Shown piece after piece: positions 1 to 14,295 of a stretch of DNA of 64,000 nucleotides (position 1 is the stretch's first letter; every line of letters starts with the position of its first letter). Source of the stretch: Hypomesus transpacificus (Eukaryota > Chordata > Actinopteri > Osmeriformes > Osmeridae). The notes beneath the pieces were generated by a model that ran no database searches, was not told the DNA's origin, and saw nothing but the letters and a program-made list of their open reading frames with translations. Both the position numbers and the translations under genes were made by a program. The stretch lies in the NCBI RefSeq assembly GCF_021917145.1, contig NC_061077.1, positions 11,749,358-11,813,357 on the forward strand, read 5' to 3'.

Positions 1-85
1 GTGGAGGTCAGGGAGAGGGGGTGGGTAGACCAGGGTTGGCTGTGGTCTGAGGCCGGGCCCCATCATCTGACAGTCTGGGACTCAC

Positions 86-3000
86 TTCATGGTGTTGTAC
101 ATCTCCTCCGTCTCCCTCTCCGTCAGGATCTTCTTCAGGGTGCCCAGGTAGAACGGGTTGGGGTGCTTCATCCTGGGGGTCTGAGGAACCAGGAACACCA
201 TCACAACCTGCACTTCAGAGCACCCGTTTACATTAAAGAACCATTAGATCAGATAATTAGAGCGGGAAATGAGGTGGACTTTAGGACCTTGAAGATGCTT
301 CCACTTCCTCCGCTCCCGTCGGAGCCTCCGGACCCCAGAGAGTCTCTCCTGCCCCCGAGCTTCCTGCCTGAATCTGGGGTGGAGTGAGGGCTGAGCCCTG
401 GCCCCGCCCCCCCCTCCGGCTGCCCCCCCTCGCTCCCGCTGTCCGACAGACTCCTCTGGGGGCTGGGCCTACGGGTCCGCTCCCCGAACAGGCTCCTCCC
501 CCTGGCGCCGCCGCTCCCGGACGTCTTGACGGCGCCCGCCAGCTTGCTGAGGACCGGGGACGAGGCGGCTAGGCTGTCGAGGCGCTCCCTGGCGGCGGAG
601 GGCAGGAACCAATCGGAGCAAGAGAGGCAGGGGGCTGGGGGCGTGGCCAGACGCTCCTCCATGCCCGCCTCCAGACCCTCCATCTGTAGCAGCGTGGCCT
701 TGACCTAAGGGTCAAAGGTCACATGACACACACACACAAGTCAGGGACGAGCTACTGGGGCTGGTAGACAGTGTTCTTGGTAGGGAACATTAAGCTTGTG
801 ATGTTAGCTGGTGACGTTCCAGCAGCTGGCTCACCTGGTCGACGTAGACACAGTCAGGACCGGGGGACCCCAAGGCTGGGGAGGCACAGCCCCCCGCCTC
901 CAGCAACACACACTGCATACAGTGTCTCTGGAGCCATCATACACACACACAGCATTATCAAGTGAGTGTCACTCGACATAATGTCCTCACTTAAGGGGGC
1001 AGAAACAGTAAACTATATCAAAAAGGGCAAAAAACGCCTTCACAATAAAAGTCCTCACCAGCCCTACGATGAGCAGGAAGTATCGTCCGTGGGGCTGGAG
1101 GTAGCCCGGCCGGTGGTTCTGGTCCCTGTCCTGGGCCCGGTGGCGAGGGAACACCTCCCTCCAGACCACCAGCTGGCCCACGCGCTGCTCTGCGGCCAGG
1201 GGCAGGAGGCAGTAGTGCTGACAGTACAGACACACGTCCAGCAGGTCCTCTTTGGGGAGGTGGTTGGCTATCAGGTAGCCCTGGAAGAGGACGGACGCAC
1301 ACACACACACAAACAACACAGGCACAAACGCACCCACACACACAACACATGCACACATGATCATATTTAAGTCTTGATTCATATCTATCATATGGTGTCT
1401 GTCTGTGAGGCAGGCTGTTGGCTGTCAAATGTAGTCTGGGTTTTTTGGTGTCTGTAAGGTGTCTGTTTCTCACCTGGAGACCAGAAGTGTGTGTGTGTGT
1501 GGGTGTGTGTAACACTCACCTTAAAGAACAGACACGAGCCAAGAGTCAGGTACAAACGTCTCATGCCATAGAAGTCCTCTGACTGTCAGAGAGAGAGAGA
1601 GAGGTAAAGGGAGAGGGAGCGAGGGGGGATAGGGAGAGAGAGGTAAAGTGAAAGAGAGGGGAGGGAAGAGGGAGTTGCGGTTTTATTTCAAGGGAAGGTC
1701 GGCACATTTGGGACAGCTGCAGAGTCCAATAAAAGAAGGCCAAGGGAATAGGGGATCGAGCCAGCAATGAATCTGTGCTAATCTCCGTAATCAATCTGAG
1801 AACGAAGGTCAGACATGAATTAATAAGGAGTGAATTCACTGTGTGCTGTGACATCCCTGCCATCACATCACCTGACCCCCACCCTTCTCTCGCTCCATTT
1901 CAGTCTTCCTTTCTAGTTCTGTTTCTTTGCAAGTCAGTTATTTTTGTATTTCTCTCTTACTCTCTCTTTCTCCTGCAGCGAAGGTACCTTGTACAGCTTT
2001 TAGAAAGTGTTCTCACGTACCATTTCTCCAAAGTCAGACGATTCAAAGTCTGAGAGGACGCTATCAACCTCCATCTGTTGACACAGAGAGAGAGAGAGAG
2101 AGGTGATTATTTATGCATTAAAACCCAGGAACTTGAGACTTACACCAGACAAAGAACAAAGGTTTGCGACGTTGAAGCAAAAAGAGCCGTTCTTGTGTGA
2201 ATTCACACAGACAGCAGAGGGCAGCAAACACACATCCGAGTCCCGGCAGTTTGAATCATCTCACGCTGAATGAAACGTCCTCACGATCCGACACCAGTAT
2301 CCAAGCGCCTGTTGCCCTCACAGGGGCATTATGACGCGAGTCAAACATGTATTCCTTGGCAGACAGGAACACATCATCTATTATGACGTCATGTCACGTG
2401 ACGGGAGATCCACACCTTGATTTCGGGGGGCAGGGTGAGCCAGCGGACTGCCGGCAGCCCGTTGAGGAAGAGCGTGGCGGACACGTCGGGGGTGGAGGCC
2501 CCGGGGCTGTCGCTCAGCCTGGAGGGCTGGATCAGCTGCTGGAAGAACAGGCAGAAGAAGTGGTCCAGCCTGGGGCCATGGTCGGGCTCACAGAACGCCC
2601 TGCGGAGGGGAGGAGGAGGGGAGAAGAATATGGGAAAGGAGAGAGAATGGGGGGAAGATGGAAGAGGAGGGAAGAGAGGTAAGGGGGCAGCGGAGGAGAA
2701 AAGAAAGAAGGGGGGAAAGGCGGAGAAGGAGGAAAATAAAAAGAAACGTTAGAAAGAATGTTAGAAGAGACAGTTTTAATGCGGTGGTTTGTCCAGTTCT
2801 TAATATAGCAGGGCTGGGAACAGAGAAAACACACCTGTCCAAGGAGCCGTGCATGACTTTGAGAGTTCGCACAACGCCCCCCACCACCGTCTGCAGATAC
2901 AGCAAGGGAACTCTAGAAGACAAGAGGAAAAAAACTGTCATTGCAGAATAAAGTTAGTCTGTCAGAAAACATTCGGATAAAAAACAGGCGGTCACACAAA

Positions 3001-3834
3001 ACAGTCATCCAGCCATAAAAATGTTAGTTGTAGTCCAACAGTTGATGAAAGTCTCGACACCGAGGTAATAAACCAACTACTATGTAAACAGCCAGTAAAC
3101 GGTAAAACCCAGTAAACTACAAGTCCCAGACATGTATAGCTACCTGTCTGCGGGCAGGCCAATGACCAGCAGGTTGTTACTTTCCTTCCAGTAGCCCACA
3201 TGGACCAGGTGCTTTCTCAACAGAAGAGAGGAACTGGGGAGAGAGGGTAGAGAGACAGGGGGGAGGGGTGAAGAGGGTGATGGGGGCAGGGAGAGTGAGG
3301 GAAAGGGAAGGGAGAGAGCAGATGAGGGGAGGAAGAGAGAGGAGGGTATGGCAGGAAGGAGAGGTGGAGAGGGGGAAAGGGAAGGGGGAGAGGTGGAAAG
3401 AGTAAGGGGGAGGTGGAGAGGGTAAGGGGTGGGGGGAGAGGGAAAGGGGATGGGGGGAGGGCAGAGTAGAGGAAGAACAAAGAAGAAAGGGGAGTAGGGG
3501 AACATAAGGGTAAGACAAGGAGAAAGGGAACAGGAGAGTAAGAGATGGAAAAGAGAGAGAGAAGGAAAAGACCGTTAAGACAAGCAAAGCAGTATGCAGC
3601 CTGTCCCAAAACATCAAACATAAACACACACCTTTCATGGGGGCTTTAGATTCAGTGTGTGTGTGTGTCTCACGTGTGTGTGTGTCTCATGTGTGTGTGT
3701 GTGTGTGTGTGTTACCTGACTATCTGGCTCCCAGTGACGTTCTCCAGCATGTCACACAGGGTGAGGAAAATCCCTCTCACCCCCTTCAGCTGGCTGGAGG
3801 CCTCCGATGCTGGGTACTGGTACAGGATCTCCTG

Positions 3835-3878
<44 letters not shown>

Positions 3879-6800
3879 AGGGCATGGTCTCTGTGTTGTC
3901 TGTGACATTAGTATTCCTCACAGGGTGCTGTGGTGTTTGATGGGTGAAGGGCTTTAGACGGAAGCAGAGGGACAACATCTGAATGTAGAGAGAGCTTTTC
4001 TGCCATGGAAACTTGACAGAAGCACGGAAGGCTCGCTGTGGCAGACATTCACATTTGAAAACTCACACACACACACACACACACACAGCTTGGACCACCG
4101 GTGCACATTATAACCCAGTGGTTCCCCAAACTGTGACCACAGCGCCTGCATGGATGTTTAGGATCTGAGACATGTCCTGAACACCCGAAAAAACCCCAGA
4201 CCTGGTTCCAACCTGCTTTCATGCCTAAAGAAAAGTCTCCACCGCTCCCAGTCTACAATCAGTCTTCTGAAATCAAAGCTTCTAAACTGGTCCCCTGGCC
4301 TACGCTCTCATTAGCAGCACCTCCCATTTCACTGGTGTGGCTCAGACACAAACACTCTCTCTCACACACACATACACACACACACAGGAGCGCAGTGAAA
4401 ACATCAACCTCGAATTGGCTGGCCACAGAGGAAGGTATAAGAAGCTGCTGACTGCGTCTGAAATGAGTGGCGCTTCACCACAAAGACCAGGGACAACACA
4501 GGCCTGGATTAGCCCTTCTATCCAATCCAACTGGACTAGGAAGTTCAAACGTCTTCAAGAGGAACGAGGCATTCAAGGGTTACGGTTTTATGGAAGACAA
4601 TGGTACGGTTAAGAGATTTATTTTCTACTGTGGTGTTTCCATTGCAGTTCCTTGGTGCCGCTTGCGCATTGTCCTGTTGTTCCTCTCTCGGGTATGAATA
4701 AAGTTTGTTTAATTGGATCAATAGATCTTTTACAGTCAGGACTTCTTTTCTCTTGTTTCTTTCTCCTAGGCTCTGTTTTCAGTTATAAATATCCACAAGG
4801 CTTTGGAGGCAGACCAGGGCGGTAGTTCTCTCCAGAGACTGCTCTGTATCAAGGAGAGGAGAGGTTGCCAAGCTGTGCTGTAGAGTTGCTGTGCTGGGCT
4901 AAGGGATTTTCCTACTGGCTCCCACTCCTAAAAATGCCATTACTCTAAACACAGGCTCAGAAGTATTTGATCAATTAAATACTAACAGACTGCATGTGAT
5001 TACATGCGGAAAGACTACAATTTGATAAGTAGTGATTGACGGCATTCATGGTGCTGGTTAGCCGGCCTACCATGTCTTAAAGATATTGGTGTTACACAGA
5101 ACGGTTCTCAAGGCAGGAATTCCCTTCCCAGTCATGCAGCTTCCTTTTTTAAACATGTATTTATTTTTTGGCCTTTTGTCATCTTAATTATTATTATTAT
5201 TTATTATTAGTATAAATTATTATTATTACTTATTTATTTTATAGGGCAGTTGGACTTGCAGGAAATGGCCTTGTTCGGATTCAAACCCAGGCCCTCCTCC
5301 ACCCAGCAGCCTCCTTTAAGCCTGTTTGAGTGAACTACCCCTTTAAGCCTACTTACCTCCTCCAGGGGGGAGTCCGAATCCAGTTTGAGTGACAGGTACA
5401 TGACGATGTGAGGGATGTGACCTATGGACATCTGCAGCTCCGTGGCGTCCTCCCCCCAGAGGAGACGCACCAGCTGGCTGACCTGGGGGCCGGGCCTGGA
5501 CCTGGGGGGGGAGGAGGAGCCTGGGGGAGCCCCCTCCGCTGGGATGGACGTCTCCAGGGTCAGCTTCACCTGGAGGGAGGGAGGGAGGGAGGGAGGGAGG
5601 GAGGGAAAGAAAGAGAGAGTGTGAGGGAGGGACAGTGCGAAGGAGGGAGAGTGAGAGAAAAAGAGATATAGAGAAAGACAGATAGAGATAGAATTAAAGA
5701 GAGAGAGAGAGAGAAAGTGAGTGTGTGTGGGTGTAATAGGAGCAAAGCGAGAGAAAAAGTAGTTAGGGGTAGACCAGCGAGAGAGCAGGGGGATAAAGAT
5801 CGAAAGGGGAGGGGGCGGGGGTGAGGAAAAGGAAGGAGACAGAAGGGAAACGTTATCCAACTAGACCCTCATCAACTAGCCATCGCCAGTCTCTCCACTG
5901 CACCACAGTCATGACCACGCCGAGTTCCTGCTCTCAGGCCCTGCGGAGCCACGGCTGTGGGTTTGGCTGTCAGACAGAGTGTGTGTGTGCGTGTGCATGT
6001 GCGTGTGTGTCTACGCGAGGAGGGATAGTGCTGGGCTATGGTCTCCTGTGCTGGGTGGAACAGCGATCATTTGCTTGTGAGCGGCAGCTTAATCCATCGT
6101 CATTACAGCACTAGGGTCTCTCATGTGGCTCTCTTAACTTTTACTAGTTTGGCTGGGTGGTAAAGGAAAAGCCAGAGGGGGTGTGTGTGTTTGTGTGTGT
6201 CTGTTCTCAGTTGGAGAAGAGACTGCATGGCTGAGTATTTGTGAGTCAGTTCTCTAATTTCAGACTCTCTCCATACGGTCTCTCTTCCATTCAAACGGGT
6301 ATGTGGGTAAGGCCAGCTCTCAAGAGGGCCCAGTCAGACATATGGTCAAAGACTCGCGTTTGTGACATCGCGCTTCGGTCTACACACTCCTGACACCAGA
6401 ATTGACACACACACACACGCACCTCAACTCCAACACAGACAAACCTAAACCCCACCACAAACACACCTAACCCCACGCACACTCTCCCTCCCCTGTAGGC
6501 ACACACACATCCAAACCCACACAGCAACACTGACACTGTTCTGGCTCCGGCCAGCAGGCTGTCAACACCAGTGGGGCCTAGCAAGAACTCCTGGTTGATG
6601 GTAATTAGGGGAAATCAAGACCAGAGACAGCAGATGTGGGCCTACAACTCAGCTGTGACAGTTTATACACAGTCCATACCAGTAAGACCAGCAGTGGTGA
6701 CTCTGTATTACAATATCAACATGCACAACACAACTGTACAAAAGCACAATTTGTCCATTTTACGCCAAATAAAACCTGTCTCCTGTTGTTCCTCTTTAAC

Positions 6801-8302
6801 GTCGGGACATTATCAGGAAGTGGGGGAAGGAAAAGGTGAGCCACTTTCTCCGACAGGCCTGTGAAGACAGAACGGACATTCCCCAAGTCTAAGGATCCAT
6901 TAACCTCTCTTTCCCAGTCTTTGCATTCATCCACCACCCTGGACCAGAACCAGAACCAGGATGTCTCTGGGGCCTGTCAGCAACGACCACAAGCCAGCGC
7001 TACCCACGCCACAGCCTCAGGCGCCAGACCTGGGCCGGCAGCCATCTTGGACGCGGAGAAAAGAAGGGATGGAGGGGGGGGGGAACAGTAGTCTGCTATT
7101 ACTGTCGAGGAGAAGAGAGATTAGGAGTGTCTGTAGCCGTAGGTCTTTTCTGTAGTCAGATCTCAGATCACCTTTAATACAGTACATCTGTCAACGCTAT
7201 GGGTACTCTTTGATTTTAGTTAATCTAGTACGGTGGGAAATCAAACGATTATTCGTGTGTGTTTGGTTTTTATCCAGGTTTTAACATCCTACACTGACTG
7301 GCTCTCTTATACTTATGTGAGAGCAAATTGCCTGTTATTCATACAATACTAACTTACACATTACTTCTTTCCAGGGTAAGGGAGATATTTGTTTACAAGT
7401 AAGGACTTCCTGTACATTTTTTTCCTGAAGCCTCCCGCAAACAACCTCAGGTAACACATCCTAAACAACCTTTGCTGGAAACGACTATTTTGCAAAAAAA
7501 ATAAAAATAAAAACTTCATTCCCTCTGTGGGTGCAGCGATCCAGTTCCTACTGCTGTCTCACTAACAGCAGACCTTTCTCTCGTCATAAATAACAGGGAT
7601 GTGGTTAAGGCTGGAGTGTGCTCTCTGTAGAATTCCACTCTGCTGAAGTCAGTGCGGCCAGGCGGAGTGAAAGCGACCGAGTGCTGGAGAAAGAGAGTGA
7701 GAAAGAGAGAGATGAAGAGATGAGCGTTTGAGCGATGAAAGCAAGATAGAGAGAAAGAGAGAGCGAGCGAGAAAGAGCATGTGCTCAAGCGCTGTGCCTG
7801 AAGCACTGTGCCTAATAGGCGTTTGCCCTCAGAGAGCATGGTGGTCTGTCCTAATTACAAACAATCTTTCCTTCCCTTAATTGCTACTGTCTATACTCTA
7901 CCTGGGAGGCCTGAGCTAAAACACACACACACAGAGAGTATTTCAACTCTGAGTGTCTCTTCAGCCTTTGACATAGTATATCATCTGCCTTGTTGGTCAG
8001 CTTGTTTTTCACCCACATCTCTCTCCCTCCCTGTCTTTCCCTTGTCCCTCTCTTCTCCCTGGAGTATCATTTGCTCCCCGGCAGCGTCTTCTAATCATCT
8101 GTTGTCTCCCCGCCGCCACGGCGTAATGGCCGTCTTCCTCTGCTTCCTGGACGCGTCTCGCCGCAGTGCTCGCCGCCCGCAGAACGCCAGTGCTCCCGCC
8201 GACGCTCTGTCATTTACGGATTCCTGATCCCTCTGAGGCTCTGCCCTCCGCACGGAGAGAGGGAAGAGAGAGGGAGGGAGAGAGGGCGGGAGACACAGAG
8301 AC

Positions 8303-8353
<51 letters not shown>

Positions 8354-10326
8354 CAGAGAGAGAGAGAGAGAGAGAGAGGCAGTTGGTGCGTCCCGCCACG
8401 TTCAATAGATTTTCCTTGGAAACTGATCCAGTCCGAGTGAGCACTGAGGTGCTGATTGGTTCCTACTAAATGTGTTTTCTGATTGGTCCTTGATACTTAA
8501 TGTGTTTTCTAGTGCCGAGAGAAACCAACGGTGAAGGAAATTCTCAGGCTGGATGTCTATATTCAGCGAGGAAGACAACGTGTGCTGTAGGCCTACTAGT
8601 AGTCGCAACAAAAGTTGAAATGCGCCAGTGAAACACCCCAAAGTTTATATTTGTGAGTGTGGCTCTCTACCTTTAGATTATGATTGAAAGAAATGGAAAG
8701 GCAGTCGGAACACTGAGTGATGTGGCGTACAGTTACTAGAACATTCTTACCTGTGTGGGTCCGGGAATACAGGAGAGAACCCTCTCTATGTTCTCTGAGG
8801 AGACTTCAACGTCATCCACCGCCACTAGAACATCACCTGGGAAACAGAGAACCGTGGGAACAGGAATGAGTCAGGGAATGCATAGTAATACAATATGATA
8901 TCATGCCAAAATTCAGCAATTATGCATGGGAATCTATGGTACAGAACGTAGTGAATACACATAAAAACGTGATGTCAATTTTGTATTTATTTGTCGAAAA
9001 ACAGGATTTCGCCTGGCTATGTGCAGCCTTGACTTGCCCTATCTCCTCAACCTAGATTTCAACTTGAGTTATTTCAGGTATTTAACAAGCCTAATTGTTT
9101 TAGCATGGCACAGTCAGCCTTGATGAAAGCTACTCTAAACACTAACTCATGTGGATATGCGTTTGTGGTTTAGCTCAGTTAGAATTCCTCGGGTTTGTCT
9201 GGAACACCAGCACAAACCTCAGCCTCAAAACCATTAAGGACTTAGTCTTTGAAACACAGGTCTACGGTTACCCCGAATTTATGCCTTGCATTAGGAAGAC
9301 TGGGCCTTAGTCCTGACCTTCATGACAACAGCAGCCGTAGCTATAATAAGCTTTTAAGTCATAATATTGAGTAATATTAGATCCATTACATGCAGTAAGC
9401 TTGGTAAAGTCTATCGTCCATAAAGAGAAAAAATGACCACTGTATTGTATTTCATTATCAGGCGAACCATATATATATGGTTATATTATGGCTATATATT
9501 TAACAAAGCTAGAATAAAATAGTATGGTAAAGGTTGGGATTCTGTGTCACGGATAAGAATAGCAGTGCCCTACTTGGAAAATAAAAAAAATACCATTGCT
9601 ACATCCCTTCAACATAACCAGCTTCAGCAGAGCAGAGGGTCCTCTCTTACCAATGAGTATCTGTCCGCACCTGACGGCCGGACTGCCGGGGACCAGGCCG
9701 TGCACGCCGATCCTCTCCTCCCCGCGGCCCCGCGCCGCGTCCCCCTGCTCCGCCCCGCCCCAGCCGGGACGGTGCACCACCCCCAGCAGCGCCTCCAGCA
9801 GCCCCCCTCGCTCCGGGGGCGGGGGAGAGGATCCGCCCAGCCGCTTAGGGTTGAGGTAGACGCACACCTCTTTCAGGTGCTGCTGCCGGACCGTGACCCC
9901 TGACCTCTGGCCCGCCTGGTTCTTTAAGATGGACGCCGGGTGCGAGTCTCTCTCGTCGCCGTCTTTCCCCCGGCGCTGGGAGGGCCGCCGGGTGCTCCTC
10001 AGGATCCTGGCCAACCTCTTGAGGCCGGGCTCCCCTTTGGGCCCCGACTCGGGCCGCTTCTTCTTCTTCTTCTTCTTCTCCTCCGTGATGATCTCCGCCT
10101 CCTTTTCGCTGAAGCGCACGTGATTGGTGGAGAGCCCCTGATTGGCGGAGGCCTGGGCCAACGCGGCCTCCTCCTCGCCCTCGCTCAGCTCCAGGTAGAA
10201 GAGCTCCCCGTTCTCCTGGACGTCGTCCAGCCATTCGGGTTCCAGATCGCTGAGATCACCAAAAGGAAGGGGAGCATTAGAACTGAGAGAACGAGGGGGG
10301 GGGGGGGGGGGGGGGGGGTCACTGTG

Positions 10327-10410
<84 letters not shown>

Positions 10411-11098
10411 CCACAATCAAATCTTGGGCAGAGAAAATGCTTTAACACTGCAAAAAGGAGAGTTAAAATTTCAACCAGGCATCTTTTTTTCTCCTCCTTC
10501 ATTTCTCTAATTATGCCATGCCAACCCTGCGGTACACTCTTGGAAACCACATCCATAAATTCACTGAGGATGGTGAACAGCATATAATTATTTATGAAGG
10601 TTTGAGTTTCCAAATTGGAAACAGAAACACATTTACCCCAAACTCGAAAAAAATGAAATATTGTGAATGAAACTATGGCGGTACATTGTTTTCCATTTCA
10701 TTTGGTTATGTTTTTGCTTGTAATCTTTAATTTAACAACAAGGTCAAGTCTCAAACTCCAGTTGTCAAATAGCTACGAATCTGCATCCCCAGGCTACGAA
10801 TCTAGGGATGCATTCTTGCAAATAGATCAACAACATTATCGGATCACATATTGTCTACACCCAGTGTCACAACTAACACCTTATCATAACGAGAGGGGGG
10901 TCCTTTTGGTGGAAATGTTTAAGAGTTGATCAAGAGTTCTTACTTAGAGTAGTCAGAGCCACTGAAACTTGATGATGTGGATTCATTATCGCTCCCGTTG
11001 TCATGCTCACCACCACCCTTCCTGTCCTCGCTCTCCTTTCCCGCGGGCTCGCTAGCCTCAAACGTTCCAACTGATCCGTGAAACTCTACAGAGGCCAT
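86..11098 (-). CDS. intu: INTU (inturned), PDZ-containing planar polarity effector; 14 exons, 3' end beyond window
   Basis: Inturned works with fuzzy and WDPCP in the CPLANE complex to build cilia and set planar polarity. Exons on the minus strand: 10944-11098, 9651-10249, 8751-8836, 5357-5569, 3716-3834, 3144-3233, 2835-2912, 2416-2599, 2021-2074, 1520-1582, 1059-1280, 835-927, 288-704, 86-180. All phases close, giving 822 complete codons; vertebrate INTU is about 940 residues, so roughly the last 120 lie left of the window. Recognisable blocks are the acidic serine-rich N-terminus, [18 protein letters not shown], the PDZ region ([18 protein letters not shown] then [11 protein letters not shown]), [45 protein letters not shown] and [11 protein letters not shown] lysine run sits in exon 2. 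The exon 13 donor (GTCCTA) is weak. Introns carry GA and CA microsatellites. Identification rests on recalled family sequence. Confidence 0.93.
3652..3876 (+). repeat. GT and AC microsatellites flanking INTU exon 5
   Basis: A GT array (about 3652-3712) abuts the donor side of INTU exon 5 and an AC array (about 3838-3876) abuts its acceptor side, so the 119-bp exon is sandwiched between two complementary-type dinucleotide tracts. Confidence 0.9.
8293..8380 (+). repeat. GA microsatellite in INTU intron 3
   Basis: Long AG/GA dinucleotide tract with occasional ACAG interruptions. Confidence 0.9.
10292..10409 (+). repeat. Poly-G run and GA microsatellite beside INTU exon 2 acceptor
   Basis: A run of about 26 G (10293-10318) followed by about 80 bp of GA (10329-10409). 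On the gene strand this is a CT-rich tract plus a C run lying about 45 bp upstream of the exon 2 acceptor, so it may act as an extended polypyrimidine region. Lengths of such runs are error-prone in assemblies. Confidence 0.9.
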
Positions 11099-14000
11099 TA
11101 TTTACTTTGCATAGGAGGTGAGTACATAAATTCTCTACATCATCTGTTTGTCAACTTTTACTTGGATGAGCATTGCCATTCTCTCGCCATATTGTTTCCA
11201 TACGGGTTCCCTTGCTGTGTCATGTGACGCTAAATACCCCTATATGATTGGTCGATCGTTGCGTTGTCCCTGACAACATAGAAGCTTTCCGTCTGTTGGG
11301 GAATCAACAATATAGAGTTGCAACACAATTACCCTATTCTGAACACCTAACGTACATGCAATGAAACAACTGACTTTTCAGTAACTTATTAATGCAACTA
11401 GTACTCAATAAAACTGTGTCCTAATTCGGCCTACTTTTTGCTTCTTTACCACCAGCCGAACAAAACAGGGCACTTTACAGACAAGACGCAACTTTCTCAC
11501 TGTTAGTTTTGTGGCGTCAAAGTACTTTAGCATTATTGCAGATAAATAAAACTAGGTAAATACAGCCAAATGAACATCTTATTTAAGTTTCAGACGATAT
11601 TAATACAGTATTTTCAATCGCGCGTGCTTCTCTGCAAAGATGTGCGCTCGAGCCCTCCCCTCTACTTGCTGAGTGCACGAGGTCTTTAAATCCCCCCTGG
11701 CATTCGGTGCTTGGAAACAAAGTAGTCTGAAAAGAAATGTGATGAATGCTTTCCCAAATGAAACACAATCTTACCAGAGAAAAGTAGCAACATTGTTACA
11801 AGAGTATTCATTTACTGAGTACATTATGTCTGAATATATGGGTACCGACCTGTACAATAGCACACTGCGTATGGAATCAAAGTCGTCCAAATTCTTTGAA
11901 AATGATCCTCCATCTATGGCGATGTTAAACATTATTTATGGCTGATCAGCATTTGTGTTTAGTCAACTCCATAAAGTATTTCTGGACACGGCTCTCAAAC
12001 GGAGGCACATCCATCCCAAACTGCAGTCAACGCGAAGTGATGAGAGACAGTTGGAATCCTTAACGGTCGTATAGGCATAGAGAAAACGGTCAACTCAAGA
12101 GTTCAGTCAGAATGCAATTGCGGCTGGTCTTAGAAGTAGAGAATTTGTTCTCGGGTCAATCACTCACATGGGGCAGGCAGCTCCGCTCCAATATCTTTTG
12201 AAGACGAGAAAAAAAGCGGTCCCAAATTACTTCTCCAGACCACCACAGCACATGCTTGTAGACTAGTCTGAGCCAGAGGCCGGGCAAGTGGGGCAGACTA
12301 ACGCCATCTACTGCTTAAAACTCCGTCCTAAAAGGCAGCACACTATTTAGCATTAGACTGAAGTCACTTTGGTGAAACAACGCTTTCAATAAGACATATC
12401 TGCAAACATTTTTTTAAAGAAGTTATTTAACAAGAATTTAAATATAACTTGAATCAATGTACCTGCACATAGATTAGAAGAAGCACGTTGCTGCATCGGT
12501 TCACATTTGTATATCGCCTATCATTTGTGATATATTGTTGGACCATCTTTAAGCCAATATTATATCTTAATACACATGTATAACGATATCAATTTAGAGA
12601 TGCGTACAATTAGACATTTTATATTTACATTGTAACGAAAACCACTCTGATCGCACAACTTCCCTCCAGATTCCCTATAGGGAATCGAGAACGGTCATCA
12701 AGAGCAGAGAGACTGAGTAAACTCAATCTACTCTACCAGCTTCGCGCTCAGGAAGTTGTACCGCTGCTCATCATCGTGGGTAGCGAGACCAAACATTTTA
12801 GAAACACATTTCACAAGTTGAAAACTATAGAAATGATCCCTGAAAGTATAGTCTTACCAGTTAACTGTTTTTGGATCACTTCTTTTATCGTGACCATGTC
12901 ATTCCCATCCACGGTTACTGAATCTGTATTTGATATACAATGTACATGATATAAAATATAAATAGTAAATTGATCAAAAGGCTATGTCTAACTGTAAAAG
13001 AAACAAAATCCTTTGCTGTCAACACACGTGATTCACATTGGATTAAACGAATATTACAAACATTAATATATTTCCCAATCATCTTTTACATTTATAGCTA
13101 GGTGTTTTCTGTTGATACAACAACATCTTCTCGTTACATTGTTTTACATTTTTTATATCCATAATGCCTCCGAGATCATATATAAAGTTCATTTTTATCA
13201 AATACCCATAATGCCATCTGTCTTATGCTATTAAGCATTGAAGGCTAACTATATGCTTTGGATCTCTGCAATGAAACAAATACATTATTTAACAAATTGA
13301 ATAGAGGAGTTAACACAAATACAATAATTTAATTAGAACGAAATTTGGAGAGGGAGTTACGGTTTTAAGAATATTGAGAGCTACAAACTAGCATTGCTAG
13401 CATGCTCAATCGTGTATCAGTTGTATGCGTCCTACTGCAAACAAGGGAAGTTTACAGAGATCCGTACATTTCCATACTCTTTTGCAGGATGTAAACCTAA
13501 TTTTGGACACACTCATCAATTTCATTGAACATTAAGAGACCAAATAAACAATATTTAGCAGAACTGTGACATTTCAAAATTGAAAGTAGCCTAACTTTCA
13601 TTGCAAACTTTCGTTAGAATCAAATAGCTAAAGAGTGCGTAAAACGAGGACCTGGACGTGACACGTTTTTACACACATTTATACGGACAGTTTTAACTCA
13701 TTAAAAATAGTGTCTGTAATAACCAAAAATAAATGAAGACTAATGCTTTTACTACATCCTCACACATCTCAGAACAGAGAAGTGGCCTGGATGAAGTCGC
13801 TAAGAAACGGTCGCTAGTGCCCTCTCCTGGCATGCAGATGAATGTCAGATCGATGTTTATGTGTCAGACCATATACGTCATATATGTGCGCCGTAGCAAC
13901 AGTATTCATGTCCATATTCCTGAAGAAGAACATTTAAAACAGGTTGGCTGTTTTCAGTCGTTAATTCAAAGTTACGAAAGTAGACATATTGAATTACAAA

Positions 14001-14295
14001 CGTTCACACTGATACATTATTAAAACTATTAATATTACTACGGCTGATGGGGGCACATGATGTAGAGTTTCTGCCAGATAGGACTCAATTAACAAGGAGC
14101 CAGGCTAACCAAGTTAGCCATCGTCACATAGTGGCTGTACAGGGCTTGACATCAAACGAAGGTTGAGAGTCACATCATTAACATTCAAGTATGATTTGAA
14201 AAAGCTAATTTATCATATCATTGTTGTTGCTCGCGTGTATAGATGGCAGTAATTCAACTAGCCTGTGCCAAGGACAGTCACTGGATAAAAGTGAA
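11099..14295. other. Intergenic region between divergent INTU and TRMT10B
   Basis: About 3.2 kb, AT-rich. Short open frames here (for example 13733-14023) lack family features or splice context. The INTU 5' UTR and promoter must lie just right of 11098, where the sequence is locally GC-richer. No repeat family was recognised. Confidence 0.6.

Noticed and set aside
3140-3638. Long minus-strand open frames rich in Pro, Ser and Leu
   Set aside because: They are translations of a purine-rich low-complexity intron tract; only the first 90 bp (INTU exon 6) is coding.
8166-8444. Open frames on both strands with Arg-Glu or Ser-Leu repeats
   Set aside because: Produced by the GA microsatellite at 8293-8380 in INTU intron 3.
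13733-14023. 96-codon plus-strand open frame upstream of TRMT10B
   Set aside because: No recognisable domain or splice context; chance frame in AT-rich sequence.
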